Source: Acidobacteriota bacterium (GTDB lineage Bacteria > Acidobacteriota > Terriglobia > Terriglobales > Acidobacteriaceae). Taken from it: 64,000 nucleotides of DNA. The notes beneath the pieces are model-generated. The model was not told the DNA's origin and did not search any database. It saw nothing but the letters and a program-made list of their open reading frames with translations. Every line of letters begins with the position of its first letter. Within the stretch, counting starts at the first letter, position 1. The position numbers and the translations under genes were made by a program. Shown here piece by piece: positions 29,781-38,890 of this stretch. The stretch covers positions 26,024 to 90,023 of the forward strand of contig JAKBHH010000003.1 in the NCBI GenBank assembly GCA_021836865.1. The letters run 5' to 3'.

Positions 29781-29834
29781 AGCGTGCCCTGATGCCTCAA
29801 GGCGGGCACGCTGCCCCGTTTACACTGGAAGTGT
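29781..29834 (+). promoter_or_regulatory. Paired hairpins in the leuS leader, one at the ribosome site
   Basis: AGCGTGCCC...GGGCACGCT (29781-29812) is a perfect 9-base stem whose loop contains a second small stem (GCC-TCAA-GGC). Ten bases on, ACACT-GGA-AGTGT (29822-29834) is a perfect 5-base stem abutting the leuS ATG, with the GGAAG Shine-Dalgarno bases in its loop and stem. This could control leuS expression; the rest of the 305-base gap upstream shows nothing else. Confidence 0.4.
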
Positions 29835-32336
29835 ATGACGGAAGAAAAAGACCTTCGTTACGACCCATCGGCAATTGAACCCAAATGGCAGCAGCGTTGG
29901 GCCGCTAACGCTGCTCTCTATGCGGCGGAGCCGGCTGGGTGCGGCAAGCCCAAGTACTACGTGCTGGAGATGTTGCCCTACCCCAGCGGCCAGCTGCACA
30001 TGGGGCATGTGCGCAACTACTCGATCGGCGATGCCCTGGCGCGGCACATGTGGATGCGGGGGTACAACGTGCTGCACCCGATGGGATGGGATGCATTCGG
30101 ACTTCCCGCGGAGAATGCCGCGCTCAAAAACCATACGCCGCCGCGCGAGTGGACTCTCGCGAACATCGCCGGCATGAAGCGGCAATTCGAGCGGCTGGGC
30201 ATGGGCTTCGACTGGGCCACCGAAGTGACCACCTGCCTGCCCGACTACTACCGCTGGAACCAATGGTTCTTCTTGCGCATGTATGAGAAAGGCTTGGCCT
30301 ACCGCAAGAAGAGCAAGGTGAACTGGTGTCCGGACTGTGCAACCGTGCTGGCCAACGAGCAGGTGGTCAATGGCTGTTGCTGGCGGCATGAGACGACGCT
30401 CGTGGAACAGCGCGATCTGGTGCAGTGGTTCTTCCGCATCTCCGCCTACGCGCAGGAGCTGCTCGACGGCCTGGACAAGCTCGACGGCTGGCCGGAAAAA
30501 GTCCGCACCATGCAGCGCAACTGGATCGGTCGTAGCGAAGGGACGGAAGTCGATTTCAATGTGGAGGGCAGCGGAGACAAGATTCGCGTCTTCACGACGC
30601 GAGTGGACACCATCTTTGGTGCGACAAGCGTGCAATTGGCGCCTCAGCATTCTCTGGTGGCCGCGTTTACTGCGCACGATTCCACGCTGAAGGCGCAGGT
30701 GGATGAGCTGATCGAGCAGCAGAAGAAGGCGCGCGAGGCCGGCGACCTGGGCGCAATTGAAAAGCACGGCGTTCCCACCGGCAAGTTTGCGCTCAACCCT
30801 TACAACGGCGAGCGCGTTCCCATCTGGGTGGCCAACTACATCCTGGCAGACTACGGCACAGGCGCCATCATGAGTGTTCCCGGACACGACGAGCGCGATT
30901 TTGAGTTTGCGGGCAAATACGGCCTTGCGATCCGGCGCGTGATTGCGCCCTCGGAGGCAAGTGCGGAAGAGCCGACACTGCCATTTACCTCAGAGGACGG
31001 CGTGCTCGTGAATTCGGGTGAATACAACGGCCTGAGCTGCACTGCTGCTGAGAAGAAGCTCCAGGAAGTCGCCGTACGCCACGGATTCGGCCAGGCCACA
31101 GTGACATTTCGCCTGAAAGACTGGGGCGTCAGTCGCCAGCGCTACTGGGGCACGCCCATTCCCATGATTCACTGCCAGCGCGACGGACTGGTTCCGGTGC
31201 CTGACGATCAGCTGCCCGTGTTGCTGCCTGAGCAGATCGAGATCACGCAGCAGGGCGGCTCGCCACTGGGCCGCGTGCCGGAGTTTGTCAATGTTACCTG
31301 CCCCAAATGCGGCGGGCCGGCACTGCGCGAGACCGACACGATGGACACCTTTGTCGATTCAAGCTGGTACTTTTACCGCTACACCGACGCGAAGAATGCA
31401 ATGGCGCCCTTTGATCCGGAGGTGGTCAAGTACTGGTTCCCGATTGACCAGTACATCGGCGGCGTGGAGCATGCGATTCTGCATCTGATCTACTCGCGCT
31501 TCTGGACCAGGGTGATGCGCGACCTGGGCCTGGTGGAGATCGACGAACCGGTGCGGCGCCAGTTCTCGCAGGGCATGGTGATCAAAGACGGTGCCAAGAT
31601 GTCAAAGTCCAAGGGCAACGTGGTCTCGCCCGATGACATGGTGGCCCGCTACGGCGCAGATGCCACGCGCATGTATTCGCTGTTTGCCGCGCCGCCGGAT
31701 CGCGACCTGGACTGGCAGGAAGATGGCGTCGCGGGAGTGAGCCGCTTTCTGGGCCGAGTGTGGCGGCTGGTGACGAAATATGCGCCGGTAGCGCGCAGCG
31801 CGCGCGGTCAACAGGCTGAAGCGCCGACAGGAGTCTCTCTCAAGCTGCTGCGCAAGCTGCACCAGACCATCGCCAAAGTCACGCTGGACTTTGAGGGACG
31901 CTGGCACTTCAATACGTGCGTGGCGGCCATTATGGAACTGGTAAACGATGTTCAAGCTGTCGACGCTCAACTGGCGGCGCGTGAAGTTCCCGCACAGGTT
32001 GTTTGCGAACTTATGCGCTCGTTGGTGCTGCTCCTGGCGCCTTTCGCGCCTTATCTTGCGGCTGAGCTTTGGGAGCAGCTTGGCGAGGAGAGTGCTGTGC
32101 TCCGTGCGCCTTGGCCGACGAGCGACCCGGAACTTGCAAAAGAGGATGAGCTCGAGATTCCCGTGCAGGTGAACGGCAAACTGGTGACCGTGGTGCGAGT
32201 CGCGCCCAACGCGGCATCAGAAGTGATTGAAGCCGCTGCACTGGCCGAGGAGAGGGTCCGGGCGCGCACAGCCGGTAAAACCGTGGCAAAGGTCATTGTG
32301 GTGCCGGGCAAGCTAGTCAACCTGGTGGTCAAGTAA
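29835..32336 (+). CDS. leuS: Leucyl-tRNA synthetase
   Basis: An 833-residue class I synthetase that charges tRNA-Leu. The HIGH motif is HMGH in PYPSGQLHMGHVRNYSIGD near residue 55, and KMSKS is intact in AKMSKSKGNVVSPDD near residue 588. The CP1 editing domain (about 220-415) and the DTMDTFVDSSWYFYRYTD stretch are typical. Paired Cys around NWCPDCATVLANEQVVNGCCWR may bind zinc. The C-terminal domain ends VIVVPGKLVNLVVK. The next gene starts one base after the stop. Confidence 0.98.
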   Translation: MTEEKDLRYDPSAIEPKWQQRWAANAALYAAEPAGCGKPKYYVLEMLPYPSGQLHMGHVRNYSIGDALARHMWMRGYNVLHPMGWDAFGLPAENAALKNHTPPREWTLANIAGMKRQFERLGMGFDWATEVTTCLPDYYRWNQWFFLRMYEKGLAYRKKSKVNWCPDCATVLANEQVVNGCCWRHETTLVEQRDLVQWFFRISAYAQELLDGLDKLDGWPEKVRTMQRNWIGRSEGTEVDFNVEGSGDKIRVFTTRVDTIFGATSVQLAPQHSLVAAFTAHDSTLKAQVDELIEQQKKAREAGDLGAIEKHGVPTGKFALNPYNGERVPIWVANYILADYGTGAIMSVPGHDERDFEFAGKYGLAIRRVIAPSEASAEEPTLPFTSEDGVLVNSGEYNGLSCTAAEKKLQEVAVRHGFGQATVTFRLKDWGVSRQRYWGTPIPMIHCQRDGLVPVPDDQLPVLLPEQIEITQQGGSPLGRVPEFVNVTCPKCGGPALRETDTMDTFVDSSWYFYRYTDAKNAMAPFDPEVVKYWFPIDQYIGGVEHAILHLIYSRFWTRVMRDLGLVEIDEPVRRQFSQGMVIKDGAKMSKSKGNVVSPDDMVARYGADATRMYSLFAAPPDRDLDWQEDGVAGVSRFLGRVWRLVTKYAPVARSARGQQAEAPTGVSLKLLRKLHQTIAKVTLDFEGRWHFNTCVAAIMELVNDVQAVDAQLAAREVPAQVVCELMRSLVLLLAPFAPYLAAELWEQLGEESAVLRAPWPTSDPELAKEDELEIPVQVNGKLVTVVRVAPNAASEVIEAAALAEERVRARTAGKTVAKVIVVPGKLVNLVVK

Positions 32337-32337
32337 C

Positions 32338-33237
32338 ATGGCGCGCCCGGTGCGCGGGACCCAGACGCTGGTCGATCAGATGGGGTGGGTCTTCAATCGG
32401 CCGCTGTTGACCGGGATCGAGCTGGCCTGGCGCTGGAGTCTCGGTGTGCCGTTTCTGCTTGTTTGCCTGGCTCAGGCGCGACATATCCTTCGTGCCGTGC
32501 CGCTGGCAGACACGGGCTTTGACAACATTGACACGCAGAACCCCTGGGTTGCCGTGGTGCAACTCGCGGGCGTGTGGGCGCACTACCAGTCCCATGTGTC
32601 CGCGGTGCTGCTGTGGCTTGTGCCTGCTGCCGCGGTGGCATGGGTCATTCTCTCGGGCGTGGGGCGCAGCCTAGTGCTTAAGCGCATGGAAAGCAGAGTT
32701 CGCATCCGGCCTATCGCGATGATGAGCCTTCAGGCCATCTGGCTTGTTCTGCTCGGTCTCACTCTGTCGTGCTGGTTTCGCGCCATCCAGTGGGACGCCG
32801 CCACCCACATCACGTTCGATGGCAATGCCGATCTGATCGGCTACTCGATCTGGGCGATCTTCCTGTCGCTCGGCTTCTTCAGCCTCTGGGCATTCATCAG
32901 CTGGCCCTTTACCATGGCGCCGCTCCTGATGCTGCTTGAAGATCGCGGTCCGCTCGATGCGCTGGCGCAAAGCTTCAGGCTGGGCAGCGTCTTTACCAGC
33001 AAGCTGATGGAGATCAACCTGGTAATGGGCATCGTGAAGCTCATGGTGATGGTGCTGGCCATGGTCTTCTCCGCCGCGCCGCTACCCTTCAGCGACCAAC
33101 TCGGCCCCGATGCGCTCCATGGGGTGATGGCCGGCGCGACCGTGTTTTATCTTGTGGGCAACGATTTCTTTCAGGTTGTGCGCCTGAAGAGCTTTGTGGA
33201 GTTCTGGCGGACCTTTCGCGGACTGCCTGGTCTGTAA
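32338..33237 (+). CDS. Multi-pass membrane protein, unknown function
   Basis: A 299-residue protein with about six membrane helices (VPFLLVCLAQ, VSAVLLWLVPAAAVAWVIL, LQAIWLVLLGLTLSCWF, SIWAIFLSLGFFSLWAFISWPF, VMGIVKLMVMVLAMVFSAAPLPF, VMAGATVFYLVGNDFFQVV). ATG 32338 is one base after the leuS stop, so it is read on the leuS transcript. No catalytic or transport motif is recognised. Confidence 0.75.
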   Translation: MARPVRGTQTLVDQMGWVFNRPLLTGIELAWRWSLGVPFLLVCLAQARHILRAVPLADTGFDNIDTQNPWVAVVQLAGVWAHYQSHVSAVLLWLVPAAAVAWVILSGVGRSLVLKRMESRVRIRPIAMMSLQAIWLVLLGLTLSCWFRAIQWDAATHITFDGNADLIGYSIWAIFLSLGFFSLWAFISWPFTMAPLLMLLEDRGPLDALAQSFRLGSVFTSKLMEINLVMGIVKLMVMVLAMVFSAAPLPFSDQLGPDALHGVMAGATVFYLVGNDFFQVVRLKSFVEFWRTFRGLPGL

Positions 33238-33252
33238 TCTTCGACAAACAGC

Positions 33253-33906
33253 CTATTGGTTCGCGGATGGCAGTGCCGACTGGTTGCGAAACGGTGCACT
33301 CAGCGTCTGTTTCTGCTGCGCCAAAGGAAGCAGCGTAGGATAAAACTGCACGAATGTCGTATCGACCGCGCCGTGCGCGGCGTGGCAGGAATAGCACGGT
33401 GCGCCCGTTGGAATCAGCGTCCCATTCGCCGTGGGCGTATCAAAGTCGAAGAAGGCCCATTTGCCCGGAAAGCGCGCTTCGTCTTTTACGTGAACTTCAA
33501 ACCCCTTGACTCCAATTCCCTGGTAGTCACCGCTTTGATTGATGGAGCCTTTGCTGCGCGCTTCTCTGACCTCAAGGACCAGCACCGTCTTATCGGGCCA
33601 AATCCCGGTCCTGAGAAAGCTGCGATAAGACTCCGGATTCACAAAAACATTGTCGAACACCGAGTGGTCGGCCATCTCCTTCGACTTTGGCGCATAGCTC
33701 ATGTCGATTCCAGAGGTCAGATAAATCCACTCGCGATAGTGCACAGGTGGCATCAGATCGCCGTTGGCGGCATAGTCGGGAGTGGTGGAAGATGCAGCTT
33801 GCACGGTCTTGCGAGCATGCGCACCAAATAAGATCACCAATACGATGGCGAACAGGCAGGGTACTGTGAAAGGAGCAGATATTCTGGGAATCAAGTTGGT
33901 CTCCAT
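33253..33906 (-). CDS. Cytochrome P460-domain protein
   Basis: A 217-residue exported protein with an N-terminal signal-anchor (FTVPCLFAIVLVILFGAHA). The P460 fold shows YREWIYLTSGIDMSY, FVNPESYRSFLRTGIWPDKT and the haem-binding CxxCH in GAPCYSCHAAHGAVDTTFVQFYPTLL. P460 proteins include periplasmic haem enzymes oxidising hydroxylamine or detoxifying nitrogen oxides; most acidobacterial members have no proven role. It is convergent with the preceding membrane protein (15-base gap). Confidence 0.88.
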   Translation of the reverse strand: METNLIPRISAPFTVPCLFAIVLVILFGAHARKTVQAASSTTPDYAANGDLMPPVHYREWIYLTSGIDMSYAPKSKEMADHSVFDNVFVNPESYRSFLRTGIWPDKTVLVLEVREARSKGSINQSGDYQGIGVKGFEVHVKDEARFPGKWAFFDFDTPTANGTLIPTGAPCYSCHAAHGAVDTTFVQFYPTLLPLAQQKQTLSAPFRNQSALPSANQ

Positions 33907-33979
33907 GCATACAGAACGCAGCGTGGGCCGAATAGGTTCCGGGATGGTCGGGAGATCAGCGCAAATGATCGACGGACTC

Positions 33980-35056
33980 TCAGAACACCTTGAGACGAAT
34001 GATGAAGTACTTCTTTGGATTCTCGCGCATGCCCTGGATCAGTTGATGCGCCTGATCGAGAGTCTGATCGGCGTGGTCATACAGTGCTCGATTCTGTACC
34101 AGCTGGCCCAGCGAACCTTTGCCCTCATCGATGCCCTTAAGGATGTTGTCGAGCCTTCCCACTGTGTCATCCAGCTTCTGTGCGAATTCCGGATCTTTGG
34201 CCAGCTTGCCCAGCGACCCCTTGCCCTCGTTGATCTCCGCAAGCAGCTGATTGGCATTCTTCGCGGCTGAATTCAGGTTGGTGTACATCGAGTCGTCGCG
34301 CAAAAGCTTGCCGGCACTGCCCTGGCCTTCATCGAGCGAGGTCGCGATACGGTCCAGCCGGTCGACCGCTGAATTAGCGTGGGTATAGAGCGTGTCGTCG
34401 TTGACCAGCTTGCCCAGCGTTCCCTGGCCATGGCTGATCGCGTCAGTAATCTTTTCAAGGTCATCCGCGATGCGGGAAACCTTTGCGTAGAATGCCGGAT
34501 CATTGATCAAAGCGCCGACGGTGCCGCGTTCTGAGTTCAGCGTATCGGTGAGCGTCTCCAGTTTGCGCATCAGGGCAGTGACTTCCTCAATCGAGCCCTG
34601 GCTTGTGCGTATGACGTCTTGAATGCTCGGCGAGCCTGTGGCCCTCAGTTCGGCGTTGTTGCCCGGCGGCGGCCCTGTTGCCGAGCTTGAGTCGATATCA
34701 ACGTAGCTGTCGCCCAATACGCCTGCCTGAGCAATCGATGTGGTCGATGTTACATGAAGATCGCGAATGTACTCTTGGCCCACGCGCATCGTCACCTCGA
34801 CCGGCGTCGGATTCCGATCCGGCACGACACGAATCCGGAGGACGTTGCCAATCGTCACTCCTTCGAGCGTGACTGGCGCGCCATTCTTCAATCCCGAGGC
34901 GTTGTCAAAATACGATCGCAGCACCAGCTTGCGCGCGAACAGGCCACCCGAAGACCCGGACATGAGAAAAATAATGAACATCAGGGCGGCCATTGCTGCC
35001 AGAACCAAAAGGCCCACTCGTAACTGTGACCATTGAATCTCTTTCTGGCTTGGCAC
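33980..35056 (-). CDS. MCE/MlaD-family protein with C-terminal 34-residue repeats
   Basis: A 358-residue protein anchored by one N-terminal helix (LRVGLLVLAAMAALMFIIFLM). The MCE domain follows (LVLRSYFDNASGLKNGAPVTLEGVTIGNVLRI...GVLGDSYVDID), the substrate-binding module of lipid-trafficking ABC systems between the membranes. Residues 175-344 are five 34-residue repeats of the form xGxGSxGKLxxDxxxY. GTG 35056 is chosen because GGGGAA lies upstream and the longer track ORF would run through acpS. No MlaE or MlaF genes are adjacent; acpS is just upstream. Confidence 0.85.
   Translation of the reverse strand: MPSQKEIQWSQLRVGLLVLAAMAALMFIIFLMSGSSGGLFARKLVLRSYFDNASGLKNGAPVTLEGVTIGNVLRIRVVPDRNPTPVEVTMRVGQEYIRDLHVTSTTSIAQAGVLGDSYVDIDSSSATGPPPGNNAELRATGSPSIQDVIRTSQGSIEEVTALMRKLETLTDTLNSERGTVGALINDPAFYAKVSRIADDLEKITDAISHGQGTLGKLVNDDTLYTHANSAVDRLDRIATSLDEGQGSAGKLLRDDSMYTNLNSAAKNANQLLAEINEGKGSLGKLAKDPEFAQKLDDTVGRLDNILKGIDEGKGSLGQLVQNRALYDHADQTLDQAHQLIQGMRENPKKYFIIRLKVF
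34025..34534 (-). repeat. Five tandem 34-codon repeats inside the MCE gene
   Basis: Aligned copies begin SERGTVGALINDPAFY, HGQGTLGKLVNDDTLY, EGQGSAGKLLRDDSMY, EGKGSLGKLAKDPEFA and EGKGSLGQLVQNRALY, each exactly 34 residues to the next. The second half of each unit is amphipathic helix. Confidence 0.85.
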
Positions 35057-35093
35057 GGCATTCCCCTGGCTGAAATGGACCGATTGCGTGAGG

Positions 35094-35510
35094 TTACGCC
35101 TTGAGGATAGCAGATATGGGAGCGGAATCGAGTCCATCTTCCAGCACCACACTCGCCATGGCCAGCTCCGCGGTGTGGGTAATGGAAAGAGCCGAGTGGG
35201 TAACCCGGAGCCGCTGGGCGATCTCCAGCGCGCGGCCACGGAACCTTACCATCGGCCGTTGGCCGGGGTCTCGCACCACCTCAATCTCCAGCCAGTTGAC
35301 CCCGCGACTTATGCCTGTACCCAGTGCCTTAGCGCCGGCCTCCTTGGCGGCGAAGCGCGCCGCAAAACTCTCCGCAGCCGTCCGCTTCTTTAGGCAATAA
35401 GCCTGCTCCGCCGGCGTGAAGACACGATTCAGAAAGCGATCGCCATAACGGGCGATACTCATTTCGATGCGCCGGATCTCGATCAGATCAATGCCGCTGC
35501 CTACGATCAT
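35094..35510 (-). CDS. acpS: Holo-[acyl-carrier-protein] synthase
   Basis: A 138-residue enzyme that transfers 4'-phosphopantetheine from CoA to acyl carrier protein. The signature GSGIDLIEIRRIE and the second motif FAARFAAKEAGAKALG (with catalytic Glu and Lys) are clear. ATG 35510 (MIVGSGIDL) is preferred; the track ORF begins four codons earlier at TTG. It is 37 bases upstream of the MCE gene and probably shares its transcript. Confidence 0.93.
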   Translation of the reverse strand: MIVGSGIDLIEIRRIEMSIARYGDRFLNRVFTPAEQAYCLKKRTAAESFAARFAAKEAGAKALGTGISRGVNWLEIEVVRDPGQRPMVRFRGRALEIAQRLRVTHSALSITHTAELAMASVVLEDGLDSAPISAILKA

Positions 35511-35752
35511 CCTGTCTTTCAAACTACATCATTTGTCTGGATTGGGGCCTGCGGGAAATCGAAGTACGGCGCGACTTCATCCTCGCGATGAACCTACGGT
35601 TTCCACCCGCCCTGCCTGAATCAGTGGCCCTCCGGGAGGATAGGATTGTCCAGAACCCGGCCATTTCCCGCTTTACGCTGAGACACAATCATGCCTTAGC
35701 GCTGCATACCGATAATCTGTGCGTGAGACGGGAATCCCCATCGCAGGATGTA

Positions 35753-36127
35753 ATGCCCCTGGCGCCAGTTCTCTGGGCCATGGAGATGAAGGCGCTCTGC
35801 GTGGATGAGCCCGGACATTTGGTCAAGACGCTGACCGGGGCGATCCTGGGTTGCGGCGGTTGGGTGCTGAGTCGCGGTGCAAATGACTCCGGTGCTGTAA
35901 ACCTGTTGTTTGAATTCGAGCGCCGATTATGCGTGGAGATTTATAGCGTGCTGGTCGGCGCCGGACTCGATCTTAGCCAGAATGCGCATCTGCGCTTTAC
36001 CGAACTCTGCCACTGCACAAGACACCACGCCGCCGAATGTGGGGCGGAGATCGCCAGCATCGATCTCGAAGTCCAAACCCTGCCCGCGGAGATCTCCAAC
36101 GGCACGTCCGCGCCACAATGGACTTGA
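35753..36127 (+). CDS. Small hypothetical protein, possible acidobacterial family
   Basis: About 124 residues from ATG 35753 (AGGA upstream): MPLAPVLWAMEMKALCVDEPGHLVKTLTGAILGCGGWVLSRG then LLFEFERRLCVEIYSVLVGAGLDLSQNAHLRFTELCHCTRH. The mix resembles an ACT-like alpha/beta fold with several Cys. The track ORF starts 55 codons earlier, but that part looks non-coding. Function unknown. It converges on glnA, with a strong hairpin between. Confidence 0.6.
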   Translation: MPLAPVLWAMEMKALCVDEPGHLVKTLTGAILGCGGWVLSRGANDSGAVNLLFEFERRLCVEIYSVLVGAGLDLSQNAHLRFTELCHCTRHHAAECGAEIASIDLEVQTLPAEISNGTSAPQWT

Positions 36128-36205
36128 TCCTTCCCCGGCGACGCGGGCTTGGGTCGCGATGCGGGCCTTTGCGACTGGCTTATGCCTTCGGCCCGTGAAA
36201 GCAGA

Positions 36206-36231
36206 CGGCGCAACCGTTTCCGGTTGCGCCG
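36206..36231. terminator. Strong hairpin between convergent genes
   Basis: CGGCGCAACCG-TTTC-CGGTTGCGCCG is a perfect 11-base stem with a four-base loop, about 50 bases past the glnA stop and 80 past the plus-strand stop. It has no T-run on either side, so it may be a processing or pausing hairpin rather than a classic terminator. Confidence 0.5.
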
Positions 36232-36279
36232 CACGGTAGATCCAGGCCTGCACTCCAGCCGGATAGACGAGACTTTCGC

Positions 36280-37710
36280 TTAAAAGAGGTTCCAAAGCGA
36301 CTGGTTGTAGACCTCGTGGTGATACTGCACCTCGGAGCCCTTGACGAATGTGCCCAGGGCGCGTGGGCAACGGTCTGCAGCAGCCTGCTTGAGGTCAGCA
36401 AATCGCCCCTGCACGTCGCTGCCGAGAATCTCGGCAATCCAGCTCGATGTCTTGAAGTCATCGATCGCTTGCTGGATGTGATCGGGAAGATAGCGCTGCG
36501 CCTGACGAAGGTTATCGATCTCCGCCTTCTTGCCGTCGATCCCCGTCTTGAAGATGGAGTAGAGCGCAAGGTAGGGGTTCGCATCCGGAGCTACCGAGCG
36601 CACTTCAACCCGCATCGACCGCGAGTTGCCGATCGGGATGCGCACCATTGACCCACGATCCGTGGCCGATGCCTTGATCTGGTTTGGAGCCTCGAAGTGC
36701 GGATCCAGACGCCGGTATGCATTCACGCTGGGGTTCAGCACCAGGCAAATGTCAAGGGCATGGCTCAGAACGCGGTCAATGAATTCCCAGCCCAGTGCGG
36801 AGAGCTGCTCCTGTCCCTTTTCGTCCCAGAACAGGTTGGTCTTGCCCTTCGAAATGGACATGTTTGTGTGCATCCCGCTGCCGTTCACGCCCACCACAGG
36901 TTTTGGCAGGAAGCTGGCCGTGAAGCCCATGTTGTTTGCGATCTGGCGAGTCAGCAGCTTGTAAAGCTGAATCTGATCGGCTGCAGCAACCACTTCGCCG
37001 TAGCCGTAGTTGATCTCAAACTGGCTGGGCGCCACTTCCGGATGGTCCTTCTCGTTCTGGAACCCCATCGCGCGCTGCACTTCCGCCGCGGTGTCGATGA
37101 ATTGGCGAAGCGGGTCCAGGGGCAGAACATGGTAATATCCGCCCGTGTTAATGAACTCGAATTTGCCTGTTTCATGGAAGCGCTTTTCCGCGTCCCGGCC
37201 AGCAAAGAGGAAGCCCTCGATCTCATTGGCCGCGTTCAGCGTGTAGCCCTTCTCCTTGTACAGTGTGTCGGAGTATTTCTTCAGTACGCCGCGCAGGTCT
37301 CCGGAATAGGGCGTGCCGTCCTTGTCGATGACGGTGCCGAAGACAAGAACCTTGCCGTTGCCGAATACGTCCGCGGGAACCCAGTAGAACGCGCTCCAGT
37401 CAATGCCAAGGCGCAGATCGCTTTCTTTCTGCGCAGTAAAGCCACGGATCGACGAGCCATCAAACGTCAGGTTTTCATACGAGCCAAGCAGGAACTTCTT
37501 GTCGTAGTCAAGTAGATGAAGACGGCCTTCCAGGTCACTGAACAGAACAGTGACGGCCTTGATCCGCTTCTCGTCGGTCAGGTACTTGAGCCGCTTCTCG
37601 CGGACTTCGTCCGGCGAGACCCTGCTGATACGGTCCGCCTTTGCTTCAAGGTTCTTTTCTTCAAGCTCTTCATACGAAAGAGCCAGAAAGTTGCGATACT
37701 CAATAGACAT
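36280..37710 (-). CDS. glnA: Glutamine synthetase, type I
   Basis: A 476-residue enzyme that makes glutamine from glutamate, ammonia and ATP. Motifs are LTFDGSSIRGFTAQKESDL, the metal site ANEIEGFLF, VAPSQFEINYGYGEVVAAADQ, VVGVNGSGMHTNMSIS and the active-site stretch RVEVRSVAPDANPYLALYSI. ATG 37710 is chosen for the AAGGAG seven bases upstream; the track ORF adds 69 spurious residues. The NLY(D) adenylylation motif of enteric enzymes is not visible, so control by feedback or protein binding is more likely. A Ser/Thr kinase gene lies just upstream on the same strand. Confidence 0.94.
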   Translation of the reverse strand: MSIEYRNFLALSYEELEEKNLEAKADRISRVSPDEVREKRLKYLTDEKRIKAVTVLFSDLEGRLHLLDYDKKFLLGSYENLTFDGSSIRGFTAQKESDLRLGIDWSAFYWVPADVFGNGKVLVFGTVIDKDGTPYSGDLRGVLKKYSDTLYKEKGYTLNAANEIEGFLFAGRDAEKRFHETGKFEFINTGGYYHVLPLDPLRQFIDTAAEVQRAMGFQNEKDHPEVAPSQFEINYGYGEVVAAADQIQLYKLLTRQIANNMGFTASFLPKPVVGVNGSGMHTNMSISKGKTNLFWDEKGQEQLSALGWEFIDRVLSHALDICLVLNPSVNAYRRLDPHFEAPNQIKASATDRGSMVRIPIGNSRSMRVEVRSVAPDANPYLALYSIFKTGIDGKKAEIDNLRQAQRYLPDHIQQAIDDFKTSSWIAEILGSDVQGRFADLKQAAADRCPRALGTFVKGSEVQYHHEVYNQSLWNLF

Positions 37711-37805
37711 GGAACTCCTTCTTGACGAAAAAGGGATTTGAATATTCCTGAAGAGTTTAAGGTTCCCGCCATAAGGAACCCGTGAAGATTGCGAAGGGAA
37801 CTGGC

Positions 37806-38780
37806 TTACCGATGCCGGGCAACCAGAACCATCAGTAACAGAATAACAACAGGGATGAGCGCGAGAGCAGAATAATACAGAATCTTCCGCGGCAAATGGG
37901 ATTTGCGGTTGCGCCACTCCCGCAACTCGGGCCTGTCTTCCACCCCAACCTGATCCAGATGCTGCAAATCCTGTGCAAAATCCCGCGCCCGCGCATAACG
38001 GTTCTGCGGGTTGCGCTCCAGGGCGCGGTAGAGGACTTCCTGCAACTGTGGCGAAATCGCTGGCTCCGCGACGGTAGGCGGCATTGGATAGTTCAGCAGC
38101 CGGTCGTTCATCACCTCCATGGGAGAGGAACCGGTGAACGGCTGCCTGCCTGTGAGCATTTCGTAGAGAATCACGCCCAGCGCATAGATGTCAGAGCGTC
38201 CATCGCCGCGCTTGCCCTTGATCTGCTCCGGCGAAATATAGTCCGCCGTGCCCAGGGTCGCAGTGAAGTTGGCATAGGTTAGTCTGCGCGCCGCGGCGTC
38301 GCCGGCAATGCCAAAATCGATGAGTTTGATGACGTCATCACCAACCACCATGATGTTTTCCGGCTTCAGGTCGCGGTGTACCACCCCCTGCTCATGGATA
38401 TATTCGAGCGCTTCAAGTACGGCAAGCGCGATGCGAATCGCGCGGTCCTGAGAGATCCGGCCCTCGCTTAGAATCTGGCGCAGCAGGCGCCCCTCGCACC
38501 ACTCCATCACCATGTACACCCGCGAACGCTTCTCGCCTCCATAGACGCGCATCACGTTGGGGTGCTGCAACTTCTCGCCGATGCCTGCTTCGCGCTGAAA
38601 GCGGTCGAAAAGAATGGGATCGGCTTCCATGTCCGGGTGTGGAATCTTCAGTGCCACCACGCGATTGTCCCGTACATCCACCGCGCGGAAGATGGATGCC
38701 ATCCCGCTTTGCGCCACCGGCGCCTCAATGCGATAGAAATCGATCTGCGATCCTGCTTCAATGCTGTCAAGAAAACCCAT
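37806..38780 (-). CDS. Membrane-anchored Ser/Thr protein kinase
   Basis: A 324-residue Hanks-type kinase. VALKIPHP carries the ATP Lys, VVHRDLKPENIM the catalytic loop, KLIDFGIAG the Mg site and TADYISPEQIKGKRGDGRSDIYALG the activation segment. The glycine loop is weak (VAQSGMASIFRAV). One C-terminal helix (YYSALALIPVVILLLMVLVA) anchors it with the kinase in the cytoplasm; there is no extracellular sensor. A PP2C phosphatase gene lies 110 bases upstream, a likely antagonistic pair. Confidence 0.93.
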   Translation of the reverse strand: MGFLDSIEAGSQIDFYRIEAPVAQSGMASIFRAVDVRDNRVVALKIPHPDMEADPILFDRFQREAGIGEKLQHPNVMRVYGGEKRSRVYMVMEWCEGRLLRQILSEGRISQDRAIRIALAVLEALEYIHEQGVVHRDLKPENIMVVGDDVIKLIDFGIAGDAAARRLTYANFTATLGTADYISPEQIKGKRGDGRSDIYALGVILYEMLTGRQPFTGSSPMEVMNDRLLNYPMPPTVAEPAISPQLQEVLYRALERNPQNRYARARDFAQDLQHLDQVGVEDRPELREWRNRKSHLPRKILYYSALALIPVVILLLMVLVARHR

Positions 38781-38890
38781 CGTGGGTCATACTCCAAGCG
38801 TGGCGCTGATCTTACTCTACCGGCAATCCACCGTAAAAGCCGAAAGCCCTTTGTAAAGACTCTCTAAGGATCGCCATAAGGACAGGTGCG

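Noticed and set aside
29820-30887. 355-codon minus-strand ORF
   Set aside because: Antisense to the start of leuS; His/Leu/Arg-rich composition typical of shadow frames at this GC content.
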